Below are positions 42,301-54,711 of a stretch of DNA of 64,000 bases, piece after piece. Origin of the DNA: Cryphonectria parasitica EP155 (lineage: Eukaryota; Ascomycota; Sordariomycetes; Diaporthales; Cryphonectriaceae); contig NW_024468909.1 of assembly GCF_011745365.1 (NCBI RefSeq), forward strand, positions 4,092,001 through 4,156,000, read 5' to 3'. Under the pieces are notes generated by a model. The model did not search any database and was not told where the DNA came from. It saw nothing but the letters and a program-made list of their open reading frames with translations. Numbering within the stretch: the stretch's first letter is position 1; each line of letters opens with the position of its first letter. Both the position numbers and the translations under genes were made by a program.

Positions 42301-45300
42301 AGCCATCCACCCCAGCCATCCACCCATCAGATCTCATCCGAGGGTTGCTCGAACGCAAAGCTGTTTGTGTCGCGCTGCGGGACAGATGGGGCCTGACCCA
42401 AACCCCTTGCCCCCGTCCGATGCAAGTATGGTCCGTCGGCTGTTGGTTGCGTGTGCCCTCAACTTATCCCCCCAGCTCGAGCCAGTGGCTCGCCAGCCTA
42501 CTTTCAGCAATGACATTACGGACGAATGTCGACATGCGGTGGGCAGCGGCCACGACTGACAGACACGGCAGGAGGGGTGCAGTAGTTTGCTTGCGACCCT
42601 CCAAGGGGGAATTAAATCCCTCATAGTGAAGCTCGATCCAGGAGGATGACATTGTCTGTCGTGCGCTGTGCAGGATACCTGGATTGTTGTACTTCTGGTA
42701 GGTCGCCGGCATGCATGGCATCTGGAAGGTCCATGCAGCCAGCATACTGGCCCATGCAATGCGTGTTTTATTCTTGAGATAACATGGCGCCGATCAAGAT
42801 GGCGTCTGTGTCTCTGTTTGCACTGACAATGATCCATAACTTGACGAGAGGTTGATCTGGCCCTTCGTGGAGCTAGCAAATAGCCGTCGCGCCATTCGTC
42901 CAGGAGCAGCTCGGAGTCTGTGCCGAACGTACTACATAGTACTTTGTTAGTGTCGAAGTCTTGCTCCCACCCCTCTCCTCGTCTTGTCTTGCCGTACCAT
43001 GGTGGGTTGAACGACGGTATGCTGCAGCTGACACGTCGCCTAGCTCGCTACGTCCTCCCCTGCTGGATGGGGAGGGGGTCTGTGTGGGTGGTGTGCATCG
43101 CAGAGTAGCAGAAGCACTAGAAGCATATGTGCTGTCAGCCGCCAGGATGCTTCTGTGGGAGGTACCAGAGTACCACCACTACTCCTCTCCTTTGGAAGAG
43201 AGCGTATGTGTATGGGTTTGTTGCTCTCCTCGCCAGGTCGAGGTCTTCGAACCCTCGCAACACGCAGGAGGTCGTCATCTCTTAAAACAGCTCGTGTAAG
43301 GACCTAAATCATCAGCTCCGAGCTGGTCTGGTCACCTCTGGTCACCTCGCGCAATGTTGCCTAGGTAGACATGCGGTGAAAGGTGCAGACGGGACGAAAT
43401 AGCCCGATGCCCCTTTTGCTGAACGTTGTCATCATCTTGATCCAAGCAGTCCTTGGCGTTGCAACAGATGCCAAAGTACTAATTCGTCTTTTGTCTATTT
43501 TTAAATGCGGCGAGACTTCTCGCGACCTATTGGATCAGCAGAAGGTGTCTTCGGTTTGTCCTTTTTCAGCCGGGTAATTTGGTTAGTGGGTGAGAAAAGA
43601 AAGAAATCATTTTGGTGATCGTGCGGGATGTTCGACATGTGAAAGAGATACGAAGAGGGAAAAGAAGAAGAGGAAGTAGTAATGGGTAGTAGTGCTGCCG
43701 TGATGCAAGATCATACCATGGTACCTACCACAAGCAAGTAGGGAAGGAGGGATGCATGATGAACTTGAGAGGCGCGAATAGTGGCTTTGCACCTAATCAA
43801 CCACTGCAACCACCCAAGTACACCTCTTATAAGTACATATCTTATCTAAACTGCTTACTACTGTCCTGATGTCCTGAAGTACAAAGTATACATCTTGTAC
43901 GACCAACTCGATCGGTGCCTCACTCGCTCACGATAGCGAATCTGCACAGGGGAAAGGCAGGAAGGACGATGCAAGCTACAGGCCAGCCGATTTACGCCGC
44001 TTACGAAGAACAGCACTAAAGAACAACACTAGAGAACAGGCTGGTCGCCTGACTTCTTAACTTGGATAAATAAAGAGGCGGGACCATCGCTTCAGAATTT
44101 GGAAAAGGGGGGAAAGAATAAGAAGACGAAAAGAAATAAATAAAAAAGAGTTGCCAGCAGTGGAAAGATCCTTTCAAGAAGTTTTCCAGATTCCAAACTA
44201 GCTGCGAGCCTTAAACGCTGCACCTGACAAAAACACCCTGCAGTCTTAAATTTTTTTCCCTACCTTTCCCTTCCACGCTGCTTCCCCTCCCACTCGCTCC
44301 ACAGCGCTACCTGGATCTGGGACGGCAGGACGGATACATCGTGGGTCCATTTTGTCAGCCCTGCCGTCGTCTCGTCAGGTCTCGAACCTCGAACCCCGAA
44401 GAAAGAATTTATAAGATTCCACGCCCTGCGGGTTTTGTTCTTTCTTTTCGCCCCCTCCCCAGTGTCTCTTGCTCATCAGCGTCATCTGCTTCATCAGCAG
44501 CATCACAAGCCTGGTCTTGAGACGCCTTGGCAGTCATCGAGGAAGTTGCACTGCCACCGTCGCTACCACCAAGAGATTGGCAAATCTGCTATGGTATAAC
44601 TGCACTTGCACCTAGTTAGACTGGCAAGACCCGAGGTATTTTCTGACCTAGCTCCCACATTTGCCTACACTGTCCGTGTGTCCATCTCCCGTTCCGTGCT
44701 TGTGGAAACGTTACCCTGGAGAAAAATAATAAAGTGGGTGGTGACGAGTTTGGGCGGATTAACAAAGAGTTTGTCAGCTAACACGTTGGGGCCCAGGACT
44801 TTGCTGCGGCTGTTAAGATTGTTCGTCTTATCGTCATCGGATCCCAATCAATCCCCAGTCCAATTGGTCTGGTTCCCAGGCCAGGCCAAACTCCTTCCCA
44901 AACTCGCGCGCGCCCACACGGTCTTGCACACAACACATAACACACAAACCACACCCCATCAAATGAAAATGGCCAGCCATTTCTTAGACACCAGGGCCAT
45001 CGCCCTCTAACATTCGGCCTGTATTACCTACTTCCTACCAATCCTAAGATCCTCTCGCCTCCGAGGTCCAAGACACAAATCAAGACCCTACCCTACCTAA
45101 TTGCCTGCCAACTGCCTAATTGCTCTCTCTTGACTCTTCACCTTGAGGAACAGTCTCTCTGACCTTCCATCTTTTCGCCTCCCTTTTACTTCCCTCTTCT
45201 TTTTCTTTTTTCCACCTTATGTACTATTCTGGTCAACAACAGACCACTGGTTCTCTCACACACCCTCCAATAATCAAATGGTCATGACCCGCCCTGCACC

Positions 45301-46285
45301 GAGCCGCCTGTAAGCTGAGCGCGGTGACCTCCAAAACAGCGGCCAGCCAGCGGCTACCTCCGTCAACTACTGCATCCGTCTACAGGGCCGTAGACGGACA
45401 GTTCCAGCGGGCAGGATACCCCAGAACCACTGTCGCACCCCCCCCCCCCCTCCACTCCACCTCTCCAGGCCTAGCCAGTGGCCCCAATTTCTAATTTCCA
45501 ACACACCCTGCACGGGTTTGTCATCCTGAACACGCACTGAGGACCTTGGCCTGGACTGTGCTGCTCACCCTCTAATAAAGCCCCAGCACAATTCCCTCAT
45601 AGTGTTTTTTCTCCCCCGAGCGAGACAAAGAAAGCGCGAGAGAAATTCTACCACTTGCTACCACAACAACAAAAAGCGCACACACACCAAACACCCAACG
45701 CACCCTACCACCATCATCGTCTGCCGTTTTGTCTGTCTCATAGAGATTTCAATCCTGGGCTTGGCCCACTCCCCCAAGGCGCTTCTGTCGCCGCACAACA
45801 CTTCTGCGCTGTGCACCCCCCCCCCCACTCCCACCTCTTCGCTCCAGCGACTGGTCTTGCGCCCTGTTTCGGCTCATATTTGGTGGTTCGCCCACTACCC
45901 CCCTTGTCGATACCACCACAGAGAAACTTGCTTCTCTCAGACAGCACAACCTTTTCGCGTTACACCGAGGCTCGGGCGTCAAATAAGGCCCGCGCACCTT
46001 TGCTTCTTGGGGCCTTGCAGTCACCAGGTCATAGGCCATAGGGGCTATAGACCACCAGTACGCTCGCCGCTCGCCCCTCGCCCCTCGCCCAACGACCCTC
46101 TTGTGTACCAGCTCCAGTCAGGCTCTTATTTTGGCCTACAGCGTTTCGCCTTGCGTCTTTGTCACGGCACTGCAGTCCCTTCTCCGGTCGGCTTACAAGG
46201 GGCAATTATTTATTTTTTTGTTTTTTTCTTTTACTTTCTTTTTTTCTTTAAAAGGTCTCGGCATCCCCCGTCCTCTTAGGAAACC
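39357..46285. other. Gene-poor stretch of about 6.9 kb
   Basis: No gene is supported. It contains a short CA run (about 39424-39442), the 16-bp tandem repeat at 41132-41275, and from about 44200 to 46285 a strongly pyrimidine-rich region with a C13 run at 45438-45450, probably promoter and leader of the kinase at 46286. Open frames of 100-225 codons here show no domain and composition typical of chance frames. Confidence 0.5.
41132..41275. repeat. Nine perfect copies of a 16-bp tandem repeat
   Basis: The unit AGAGGCAGTCTTTCAC occurs nine times without a mismatch, followed by a partial copy. Since 16 is not a multiple of 3, all + strand frames cycle through the same 16-residue peptide, which produces three overlapping false open frames. 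It lies in a gene-poor stretch. Confidence 0.95.
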
Positions 46286-47972
46286 ATGGCCAGCACTCCA
46301 CCCATCCGCGTTGCGAAGTCGTCGACCACTGCCTCTTCTTCTTCGCAACCTGCCTCTATCAAGTCTGTCGAGCTCTCCAGCAGGGGTGCCTCGCCGAGAC
46401 TAAACCCTCAAAACGGCCTTGGCCACGTCCCTGCAGCGGATCAACTACCAAGATCAGCAGCCGGCGAGAAGCCTACCGTGAAAGATCGCCTCACGCGCAT
46501 GTTTTCCACAAAGGACGTCACAAAGGCCGACATGACCGGCGCATCGCCGTCCAAGAAGCAGATGCCGACCCAGGCTGCTCCAGCAGGTGCTGCCGCCGCC
46601 ACCTCAGCCACTGGTTCCTCGACGCCACCCCAGAAGCCCAACGCCCCGTCGCGCCAGTCCTCCGTCACCGAGAAGCTGGACGTACCGAAGCCTGTCGAGA
46701 AGACGGCGCAGCCAAAAGCCGCCAGGTCTACAAACGGCCATGTCTCAACACGCTTTGTTGTGAATCCTGACGTCCAGGGCGGCCACGAGCATCACCTCAA
46801 GTCAAGCCGCCGTCAGGAGAAGCTGACGGATATGTTCAAGGGTCTACTGGGGAGGAAGACCGAGCACGCCCCGGAGAACGACCTGTCGCTCGTGTCAAGC
46901 TGGGTAGACACGCTCAAGCAGGAGAAGGCGTCGCTGAACGCATCGGCGGAGAAGAGGGGCGGGCCCAACCAGACGGCCACCCTCGTGGAAAAGTACGGGA
47001 AATGCCAGGAGGTGATTGGACGTGGTGCCTTTGGCATCGTGAGGATATCACACAAGAAGATTGAAGGGCAGCCGGGCGAGAAGTTGTACGCCGTCAAGGA
47101 ATTTCGGCGCAGGCCAGAGGAGACGGAGAAGAAGTACAGCAAACGTCTGACGGCCGAGTTTTGCATCTCATCATCGCTACGACACCCTAACGTTATACAC
47201 ACACTAGACCTTCTCAAGGACGCAAAGGGAGACTACTGCGAGGTCATGGAGTTTTGTCCCGGCGGCGACCTCTACACGCTGGTCCTGGCAGCATCCAAGC
47301 TGGAGGTGCAGGAGGCAGACTGCTACTTCAAGCAAATGATGCGTGGCGTCGAGTATATGCACGAAATGGGCGTCGCACACCGTGATCTGAAACCAGAAAA
47401 TCTACTCCTCACCACGAATGGTGGTCTGAAAATCACCGATTTTGGGAATGGCGAGTGCTTCCGCATGGCCTGGGAGAACGATGCACATATGGTGTCCGGG
47501 CTCTGCGGGTCTGCGCCGTACATTGCACCAGAGGAGTATGTTGACAGGGAGTTTGACGCGAGGGCGGTGGATGTCTGGGCTTGCGGCGTCATATATATGG
47601 CAATGAGAACGGGCAGGCATCTGTGGCGGGTCGCAAAGAAGGAGGAGGACGAGTTCTATGCCCGCTATCTGGAGGGACGGCGAGATGAGGAGGGATATGG
47701 ACCGATAGAGTCCCTGCACAGGGTAAGTTGTTCATCTCTTTTGACCCATCTGATCTGACCTGAAAGCGGGCTCTGTCTCTACACAAGCCTCTCTTTTGCT
47801 CGGTCCGGGCTGCCCTAACAAGGAAAACCCACAAAAACAGGCACGATGTAGGAACGTCATCTACTCGATCCTAGACCCCAACCCAACACGCCGGATCACG
47901 GCATCACAAGTCCTCAAGTCAGAATGGGGCCGCGAAATAAAACTCTGCAAAGCCGGTGAGGAGGGTCTCTAA
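46286..47972 (+). CDS. Ser/Thr protein kinase of the Hal4/Sat4 (NPR/HAL5) type
   Basis: Two exons, 46286-47722 and 47841-47972, give 522 residues. A disordered Ser/Ala/Pro-rich N-terminus (about 1-230) contains KPTVKDRLTRMFSTKDVTK and RFVVNPDVQGGHEHHLKSSR, typical of Hal4/Sat4 relatives. The kinase domain (about 234-515) has the Gly loop IGRGAFGIVR, Lys in YAVKEF (about 268), HRDLKPEN (about 364), DFG (about 384) and GSAPYIAPEEY. Residues LHR/ARCRNVIYSILDPNPTRRI cross the intron. Yeast Hal4 and Hal5 regulate the Trk potassium transporters and salt tolerance and stabilise plasma-membrane transporters; the same role is inferred here. The start sits in strong context (AAACCATGGCC) after a very long pyrimidine-rich leader. 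Confidence 0.93.
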
Positions 47973-48936
47973 CCTATGTCCCGTCGTTTCCACCGGCTCA
48001 CACCGGTGAGGGATGGCGGTAGCTTTCACGTTTCGGTGAGAACAGACCGCGGCCTCAACAAGCACGTGTCAAAACCTACAGACACACCTGCGCGACAAGG
48101 CCGCCACCAAGGCTTTCTTCATCCTCAGTAGGAAGCCGTCTCTACACACAAAAAGAAACGAGCGAAAAAAATCCAAAAACCACAAAATATATATTATGAC
48201 ATGTTCACGATCAAACACTTGATGAGGTTTTCCTGGTTTTGCGCACGCGACACAGCAGCACTGGAGTCCAGGAAGGATGATTTTGTCTTGCTGCCTGATG
48301 ATTGCTGTTCTTTCGTTTACACCGAACCGTTTTCCTTCTCTCTCTTTAGTTTCCCCCCATAAACACAAGCGGGCGGGCAGGCAAGCAATCAGTATGCACG
48401 ACGTGGCATTCGTTATCTCGTACGGTCAAATTACAACTGCATTCAGCACAAAGGAAGATTGTATCTCGGATGTTCAGCAACATGGCTTGATACCATTCGG
48501 GAATGCACACAGCTACATGAAGAAACCCCCCACCATCACAAGGATCATGGGGAATAATGATAACGTCGGAGTAACACGGACGCCCTCTTGAATGCGAGGA
48601 ACAGTCTTTTTTCTTTTTATGTTTTGCAATGCGTTTCTTTAGTGGTGGGATGTTCACCAAATAGGCCGGGCCGGGCCTTTCAACCGCTAGCTCTTGGTCT
48701 GCTGGTCTGGACGAGAAGGGTGAACAGAATTGAGATGTGTTGCTCAACGTCTACTCCCAGATGTCTGCAGGAAGGAATCCATTGACAACGTATCTGGCTC
48801 ATTGAATGGTTCTGGTCGTCCGTGTGCGCGAGATGTAGTACGGGAGGGTCTGGTGAGCGAGCCTTCAACGGAAAGAGGAAGAAAGAAAGAAAAAATGAAG
48901 GAAGAAAAGCATTCTCATTGCGACACCTGGCAAGAC

Positions 48937-48968
<32 letters not shown>

Positions 48969-49757
48969 AAGCCGGGAGAGGAGGTCCCCAGGAGCTAGAC
49001 AGGGAGGCAGGCGGCTATTCTTTTTTGTTTGTAGAAGTGCTTTCGCTGTCTACCCAAGAAATTGTGTTTCTTTTCCCTTTTCTTTCTTTTCTTGGCATCT
49101 GCGTTAGGGGAACTAAGGAATGAAATGAAGTTATGATGAACACTACATCAGCTTAGGACCGCCTCCTGTTCATGCATCATCCGGTTGGTATCTCTGTGTA
49201 TGTGTTTTCTGCCTGTTTCAGCCTTGCTCGAGGTTCATCTGCCATGCTTCGTAAATACGCAGCCTCCGATTACACAAAAAGTATCAGTCAGTCTGCAATG
49301 CCCACAATGATTTTGAGGAACTGAGGTACTTGTGTATAATACATGTTATTATCGTGCTGGAATTTACTACAGGAGGGCACCCCCTGCATGTGATTACGGT
49401 AGGCAGCAGATATGGTATGTATCAGTCAGTGTATCTCAAGCGGGCTCCTCTTGACCAAGCTCGGTAATGTTATGTATATTGCTTGTTTGTTTGCTATAAT
49501 ATGACCAGGTCGAAGAGAAAGACAAGAATAAGGGAAATACAGGACGGGGGGAAACTTACCCTAACGACGCCTCCTTGATCCTTTTTGGGTCTATTCGTGT
49601 ATGCATTCGTCTTTATTGTCCCAAGAACGAAGCAGCCACCTCCACCCGAACTTGTTTCCAAGGGAAAAAAGAAAAGGAAAAAAACCCCTCACTGCCAGAT
49701 TAGTTACCAGTTTCCATAATACGAAACGCAACAACAACATCATCATCACCGTCATCA
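47973..49757. other. Convergent intergenic region between two kinase genes
   Basis: About 1.8 kb between the stop codons of the Hal4-type kinase (+) and the CaMKK-type kinase (-). A GACA tetranucleotide run lies at about 48937-48965. No gene seen. Confidence 0.5.
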
Positions 49758-52452
49758 TTACTCCCCTTTTTCTTCACCGCCGCCGCCTGTATCCTTGGAG
49801 ACCTTCTCTCGCGTGTTCTGGATTGTTTGTGCCACCAGATCAGCGAATCGAGCTGGCTTAGACGAGTCCTTCGCCCTATCCCTCACGCCGTCTCCTTCCC
49901 TCTCCCTCACCATCGGATGGTGGCGACTGCTCTCGTCTAGCACGTCAACCCCCTCCTCCCCCTTGAACCTCTCCTTCTCACCGCCAAGGTGCCGGGTCGT
50001 GTACACGCTGGGCCGGCCCCCGCTGCGCTTGATGCGCTCCAACTCCTCGGTGTACGCGCGGTTATATACATTGAAGTCGACCGCCGTTGGGCTGTCGGCC
50101 ACCACGGTCGCAGGCTCGCTGTAGGAGGCGACAGGCAGGTCATCGCCCCCAAGGCCGATGCCCAGCACGAGAGGGGCCGTCACGTGGCGAGGCGGCTCAC
50201 GGTGCTGGTGCTCATCCTTGCTGGCGCTGCTGCCATCGTCCTCGACTGCTGCTGCTGCTGCTGCTGATGGCGGTGGTTCAGATCCTCCCTTAGCTGAAAT
50301 TGCCTCGACAGGTACCCCGGAATACGGGACGCCGGCCGGGTGTTTACCACGGTTCTTGAGCACGCGCCTGCGCTCTTCGAGCAGCTGTGCGGCAAGCTCC
50401 TCGTTAGTGCGCTTGAGGTCAGCAAGCTCCTGCTCGTCCATGGAGGGCTTGGGCCTGTGGCGGAGACGGGCTTGATGACGGGACTCGAGAGCTGAGACGG
50501 CGTCTGAGGGTGAAAGATTGAGGCGGGGGCTATTCAGGCGGGAGCGAGAGTGGAGGAGGGCCTTGAAGTTGGATATTGCTCTCATCTTTGCCCGACCTGT
50601 CAACAGCTGAAATAGGGTGGAGGGAGGGGAGGAAAAGAAGAACAAGAGTGGAGGAAGAAATACACTTACCACACATAAGAGGTGGCTCATCCTTCTGGTG
50701 AAGGCGTGGCTGACTTCGAGCTCGTTTGGAGGCTCTACCGGCTCCGAGCAGTTCTCTTCTGTACTCAGCAGAGGATCTGCACCTTCTTTTGTGACCCAAG
50801 GGTGTTCCTGTGCCTTATTTTAGCTGGTGTCTCGTGGAAGCCAAGTGATCTCGAACGAGACGACGTACTCTTATCTCGGGCATAGTGATCCTCTTCATGG
50901 GGTCTTTCTCCATCAGCCTCATGATGAGATCTCTGAAGAGTGGATTCTCGTCCTCAGGCAGCTGCGGCGTGTTCGTTTTGATGGCCTCATACATCTCCAG
51001 CACGCCAGACTCATTGAACGGTATGTGCCCGTAGCGCAGACAGTACAGCGACACGCCCATGCTCCAAATATCCGCGGCCGTACCGCTGACGTCGCCATGC
51101 CGGGCAACGCACAACTCGGGCGGCAGGAAGGCTGGCGACCCGGCTGACTTGGCGGTGCGCATTTCCTCGGGCTTCTCGAACATCTCGCTCACGCCAAAGT
51201 CGACAATCTTGAGCACGTCGTCCTCGGTGAGCAGCAGGTTGTCGGGCTTGATGTCGCGGTGCACGACGCCCTGGGCGTGTAGGTACTCGATGCCCAGGAT
51301 CAGGTCGCGGAACCAGCAGCGGCACTCCTCTTCGCTGTAGGGCTTTGCCGACTCCTCGAGGCCGACCTTCATGATGACGCCCTTCTTGCACATCTCGAGG
51401 ACCATATAGAGCGAGTCCTCCTCCGGGTCGTCGAGAACCTCGATAAGCGAGACAAGGTTTGGGTGGTTCAACTTCTTCATGATGGCGATCTCCTCCCTGA
51501 TCAGGAACAGGGCGTCCTTGGCCTCTTCTGCCTTCTGATCAGACAGCTGGTTCGACACTGTCTGGTCCATACCCGGCCCGTAACGAAGGCCAAGCCCTGA
51601 TGGCATTCGCGCGCCTGGGCGACGAGGCCCGCGGCGGAGGATGTTGGACTGCGCCCGCTTGCGGAGGCGGGTCTTTGAGAACTCTTTGACGGCCTAGAAA
51701 TTTCATCTGGGGCATGAGTCTCCTGATTCTGTCTGGTGCCATGACAACCCTATTGCTCTTGCTCCCCAGTGTGTCCAACCTACATATTCGTTCCCGAACT
51801 GGTCGAGGGCGAGGTGGACGGCGCCGTATGAGCCACGGCCTATCTCCTCCTGAACAGTATATTGATTGATGATGTGGTGCGAGGAGCCATCGGTGTCGTC
51901 ATTGGTGTATTCAGAGCGCGCATTGAGGGTTTCCTGAAAGTAAGAGCCGGAATTGTCAGTCCAGCTCAAGGCATTGAAGTGACATGAAAAGGGGGAAATA
52001 CACACCTTGACCTCTCTATGTTGGCTGGGGGTTCTCTTGTGCTGCCTCATTGGGCTCTGGAATTGTTGGACAGCAGGTGCAGATCTAAAAGATTGACTCG
52101 ATATGTCAGACATGCCCTATTTTCCCTTTCCGCCCCCCCCCCCCGCCCCCCGCCCGGGACACATTCTGTCCCTCGTCCCTGCTCGGCTTCCTAACTCAAG
52201 AACTCACCTAGGTTGAGGGGGCAGCGCAGGCCGGGCGCCACCATCCTGTCCAGCGCCTTGACGCTGGTGCTCACTGCCTGCGCCATGGAATTCGACCTTG
52301 ATGCCCGGGGACTGCAGGCTGGGTCTTGGAGGGTCTTTGCTGCTCATGCTTGCGCCGTCGAGGGCGCCCTCTCCATCTCTAATGCTGGTGGCACCGGCTG
52401 GGGAGCTGTTGCTCGACCTGAGCGGTGCTGGCGGTTGTAGGGTTGCCTCCAT
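49758..52452 (-). CDS. Calcium/calmodulin-dependent kinase kinase (CaMKK/Ssp1-type)
   Basis: Six exons on the - strand: 52452-52208, 52084-52006, 51933-51784, 51693-50869, 50807-50670 and 50606-49758, giving 761 residues. The kinase domain starts INQYTVQEEIGRGSYGAVHL; the Lys is in AVKEFSK; an Arg/Pro-rich insert follows (RRGPRRPGAR), a hallmark of CaMKKs. HRDIKPDN, DFGVSEMF and the activation segment AKSAGSPAFLPPELC are intact. The domain ends across a splice at MPEIR/EHPWVTKEGADPLL. The tail contains TRRMSHLLCV and KMRAISNFKALLHSRSR, a basic amphipathic stretch suited to calmodulin binding or autoinhibition. The family phosphorylates AMPK- and CaMK-type kinases. The stop-codon exon ends in a disordered region. 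Confidence 0.93.
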
Positions 52453-53322
52453 GGGTGTATTTGTTCTGCCTGGAAAGACTTCCAGCAGACTTCGTCCTAC
52501 GGAGGAGATACTGCGTCTTTCTTGCACACGGCGCAGCAAGTAGCAGCAGCGTATCGATTCTGTCTCGTCGTAAACTGGTGTACAGCAGGCACAGCCTTGT
52601 GAGGAGGCTCTTCTAGGTGGGCTGACTCTGGGGAAGAAGTGTTCTCGGGGCGAGGCGCAGAAAGAAGAGGCGAGGAGCGGAGAGATAGACTCGATCAGCA
52701 GCCATGAGGAGGAGGAGAAGAAGAAGAAGAAGAAGAAGAAGAAGAAGCAGGAGGAGGAGTACACCAATTTATTCAGGTCGACATGTCATTTAACTCTTCT
52801 GACCAACCAAAGAAGCTGTTGGGCTTTTGTTCTCTCCTTCCGCCAACTCGGTTTACCCGTCGTGCTTGTCCTCAGCCTCAACTAATAAACCTTTTGGGAC
52901 CTAAACCCGGGCATGTGGGACGAGTCAGAGGAGCTGGATGGCCCTTTCTTCCTTCGACACCTCACACCCTTCGAACCCCTGCAAGTCAGATAAGCTTCCT
53001 TCCCAAGGCTGGAGGGCCCACAGTTCGTTTCTCGACCAAGAAAACAGAAGGAACCTCTCACTTTCCCCCGCGTTGACAAGCCTTTTTCCACACAACCCGC
53101 CATGGGACCCCCCTGGCACCCCTTGAGGAGCCGCTAAAGCTCCACTGGCTTTCAGCAGCCTGCAACGTCTTGTCTCAGGGATGACAAGTGCCCGCCCAAA
53201 TATCATCAACGAAACTAAACTAGCACTCAGTGACCTCTCCTCGGGCCTCCTCCTCTACCTCCGACCCTCCCCCGCCTGAACAACAGCGACCTCCTCAAAG
53301 GTCGTGATGTAGACAGCCCATC
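52453..53322. promoter_or_regulatory. Divergent intergenic region CaMKK / BET5
   Basis: About 870 bp between divergent start codons. On the CaMKK side an AAG/GAA trinucleotide run (about 52711-52748) probably lies in its leader. No gene seen. Confidence 0.5.
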
Positions 53323-54059
53323 ATGCCTGTCTACTCATTCTACATTTTTGACAGGCATAGTGAGTCACAAGACACTGCCCTTGAGCTCCGCCCCCCTCCC
53401 CCCGGTCCCATCCCCAAGCCAGCTATGGCCTTTTAACTGACCCTTTCACTCATAGCCGAATGCGTCTATACCAAGTCCTGGCTACAGCCCTCCCAAGCCG
53501 CCCTCCCAGTCTCGACAACAACCACCACGACCACCACCCCAGCCCCCCGGCCCCAGACCAACGGCGGCGGGCCCAAGTCCACCCGCGCACAGAACGACGC
53601 CAAGCTCATCTTCGGCACCGTCTTCTCCCTCCGCAACATCGTGCGCAAGCTCGGCGGCGAGGACGACGCATTCATCTCATACCGCACGGGCCAGTACCGC
53701 CTGCACTACTATGAGACGCCCACCAACCTGCGCTTCGTCCTGCTGACGGACACGGGTACCATGAGCATGCGGAACGTGCTGCATCAGATCTATATCAATC
53801 TCTGGGTGGAGTATGGTACGTTATGATAGGAGAGATCTCATTTCTTGTTTTAGCATCCCCCCCCCCCTCCTCTCCTGGGATGGAGAAGGGCATGAAGGGG
53901 GACACAAAAGGGACACGGTAAACGACAGAGTGGCTGACAATCTACGTGGGTGTAGTGATCAAGAACCCGCTCGCGCCGGTCGAGCACAAGGGCGGCGACG
54001 GCGTCAGGAATGAGCTATTCGAAATGGGCCTTGACCAGTTTATCAGGGGTCTCCAGTGA
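53323..54059 (+). CDS. BET5: TRAPP complex subunit Bet5 (TRAPPC1)
   Basis: Three exons, 53323-53359, 53456-53815 and 53956-54059, give 166 residues. The start MPVYSFYIFDRH, the joined ECVYTKSW, the block LIFGTVFSLRNIVRKLGG, YRLHYYETPTNLRFVLLTD and the helix MRNVLHQIYINLWVEYV are the longin-fold signature of Bet5. A Thr/Pro/Gly-rich loop with a run of eight Thr separates the first strands. TRAPP acts as the Rab Ypt1 exchange factor for ER-Golgi and autophagic traffic. All introns are phase 1 GT-AG. Confidence 0.95.
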
Positions 54060-54711
54060 GCCAGACGGGTTGTCACACGAAGAGCGCATGGCATAGGATC
54101 CCCCTTCCCGAGAATGAGGTGCATGTGCTAGCAGGCCGGAAGGCAGTGATATAAGCCAAGGGACGACCAGGCTGTCACGATTCTTGTTATGAGCATTGTC
54201 CCGTCCGAGAGGAACGTTGTCCTCTGGAGACAACACCGCTAGTCGCACCCCTCTTTCCCTGAGGAGGGCGTCGCGACTTGGCCGGAGCAGAACCAGACCA
54301 CCGTCGAAAGTTGAGGAGGGGAGGCCCAGGCCAGACAGACCGGGAGCGAAAATTGTCTCGCTGTCTTGTCATGATCATTTTGTCCATCCTCCAAGCGTCT
54401 TTGAAAACGGCAAAGAGGGCCGGAGAGGGGGAGGGGGAGGGGAGAAGCCTGCGATTCAACGAGGCCCCGGACGCCAAAGGGCATGGAAAACCATCAAGAG
54501 GCACCAAAATGTGTCTATGGACCAAAGTCATAATGCAAAGGCCAGGGGTCTGACCTGTTCACGTGTATTCATATCATGCCGTTGACATGATCTGTACATA
54601 CGACACGTGCTACTAGTGGACAGCGAGTTCCATGCATCTGTATGGGTATATCGTCTTGACAATAGTAAGCACTCTTTGAAACGCCTCTCTTGCCTTTGTT
54701 CAACGAGCCCC
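54060..54711. other. Convergent 3' intergenic region BET5 / PEX3
   Basis: About 650 bp between two stop codons on opposite strands. A GA-rich block lies near 54410-54450. No gene seen. Confidence 0.5.

Noticed and set aside
42334..42879. 181-codon - strand frame and the overlapping + strand frames
   Set aside because: No domain, both strands open by chance, no splice-supported extension.
45602..46279. 225-codon + strand frame just before the kinase, in the same frame
   Set aside because: Ends at a stop 7 bp before the kinase ATG; composition is that of a pyrimidine-rich leader.
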